From Catalinimonas alkaloidigena (GTDB lineage: Bacteria > Bacteroidota > Bacteroidia > Cytophagales > Cyclobacteriaceae): 64,000 nt of DNA. Shown in pieces: positions 63,576-64,000 of this stretch. The stretch spans positions 5,027,001-5,091,000 of the forward strand of contig NZ_JAQFIL010000001.1 in assembly GCF_029504655.1 (NCBI RefSeq), in the 5' to 3' direction. Under the pieces are notes generated by a model. The model searched no databases. It was not told where the DNA came from and worked only from the letters and a program-made list of their open reading frames with translations. How positions within the stretch are numbered: position 1 is the first letter of the stretch; the number at the start of each line of letters is the position of its first letter. The position numbers and the translations under genes are program-made.

Positions 63576-64000
63576 TCACTCCTTCCAATCTATTACTATC
63601 TCCAGCGGTAGGTGGTCAGAGCCGATGAAAGGGCCTGTACCTCTTGCTTTCACCTCCACCCCTTCACTCAGCAGCGCATGGTCAATACTGACCGACAGGA
63701 AAAACCAGCGGGCATGCCAGCTGGGCAGCAGGCCGAAGCCCTGTCGGCTATCCCGCAGCTTCGTTCCCTCGCTGATCCGCTTAAAATTGGGTGAGAAGCT
63801 ACTGCAGTTGAGGTCGCCCAGCAGCAGCACTTCCTTTTCGGAGTCTTTTACCAGCTGATTCAGTCGGCTGAACTGCTCATTTCTGGCTTCAAACTGAAAG
63901 GCTCCTACCGGAGGTACGGGATGCGTACCGATGATTTGTAGTACCCTGCCCTCGTAACGAACATCACTGACAAGCGTAGGCATGTTAGCCTTGCTCAAGA
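63576..64000 (-). CDS. Endonuclease/exonuclease/phosphatase-family protein, 5' end beyond window
   Basis: This is the C-terminal ~140 residues of an EEP-fold metal-dependent phosphoesterase; the frame is open at the right edge, and the TTG at its apparent start is not a likely true start. Family motifs are complete in this half: I-G-T-H-P (metal/catalytic His region), L-L-L-G-D-L-N-C (metal Asp and Asn), S-I-D-H-A-L-L and the final G-S-D-H-L-P-L with the catalytic histidine. Members cleave DNA, RNA, phosphoinositides or other phosphate esters; Bacteroidota members of this kind usually have N-terminal TM helices, which would lie outside the window. The end is followed on the minus strand by the remnant at 63115-63468. 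Confidence 0.88.
   Translation of the reverse strand, partial: LSKANMPTLVSDVRYEGRVLQIIGTHPVPPVGAFQFEARNEQFSRLNQLVKDSEKEVLLLGDLNCSSFSPNFKRISEGTKLRDSRQGFGLLPSWHARWFFLSVSIDHALLSEGVEVKARGTGPFIGSDHLPLEIVIDWKE

Noticed and set aside
1..64000. CRISPR array, tRNA, rRNA or complete insertion sequence
   Set aside because: No regular spaced repeats of CRISPR size, no cloverleaf or rRNA segments and no transposase-like protein were found on reading through the window.

Overview
The window looks like a chromosome segment of a marine-type Bacteroidota (probably order Cytophagales). The evidence is the repeated SusC/SusD pairs, ECF sigma/FecR pairs, clustered lipoprotein sulfatases, the C-terminal motif of the MacB-type permease, and starts without strong Shine-Dalgarno sites. 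The exact genus cannot be read from the sequence.

Left part (1-36.3 kb, all minus strand, read right to left): a large polysaccharide utilisation locus for a sulfated, probably rhamnose-containing glycan such as ulvan or a sulfated rhamnan. It opens with an ECF sigma factor and FecR anti-sigma (36335-34350). Two SusC/SusD pairs follow, then a sulfatase, a third SusC/SusD pair, a sulfatase, a GH78 alpha-L-rhamnosidase and four more sulfatases. It ends with a second sigma/FecR pair and a fourth SusC/SusD pair that runs off the left edge. In total there are six sulfatases, one rhamnosidase and four transporter pairs. A short 3' remnant of fecR in front of the second SusC gene, plus a conserved leader hairpin, shows that part of the locus grew by tandem duplication.

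Middle part (36.4-53 kb): a multi-pass acyltransferase of the DUF5009/HGSNAT-like group; two paralogous PKD plus beta-helix lipoproteins placed divergently around an orphan NarL-type response regulator; small lipoproteins; a cytochrome c-sugar dehydrogenase fusion; a Tat-exported enolase-superfamily dehydratase; a MacB/FtsX-type permease; and an XRE-type regulator fused to a membrane domain.

Right part (53-64 kb): an accessory, conflict-type region. A tight three-gene minus-strand operon encodes an unrecognised 362-aa protein, a CHAT (caspase-like) protease with intact His/Cys and a C-terminal zinc ribbon, and an 868-aa TPR protein. Next to it, on the plus strand, is a two-gene cassette: a 65-aa single-TM protein and an NB-ARC/STAND ATPase with seven 42-residue TPRs. 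Both start with the same short G-D-x-N-x-V-x-Q-D motif, so they look like a paired adaptor domain linking a membrane effector to its STAND sensor. The small gene carries a frameshift at an A6 run and the STAND gene an in-frame TAA, so the cassette is either decaying or switched. Dispersed intergenic repeats surround it. The window ends with an internally duplicated helical protein, a broken regulator remnant and part of an endonuclease/exonuclease/phosphatase-family gene.

No tRNA, rRNA, CRISPR array or complete insertion sequence was recognised.
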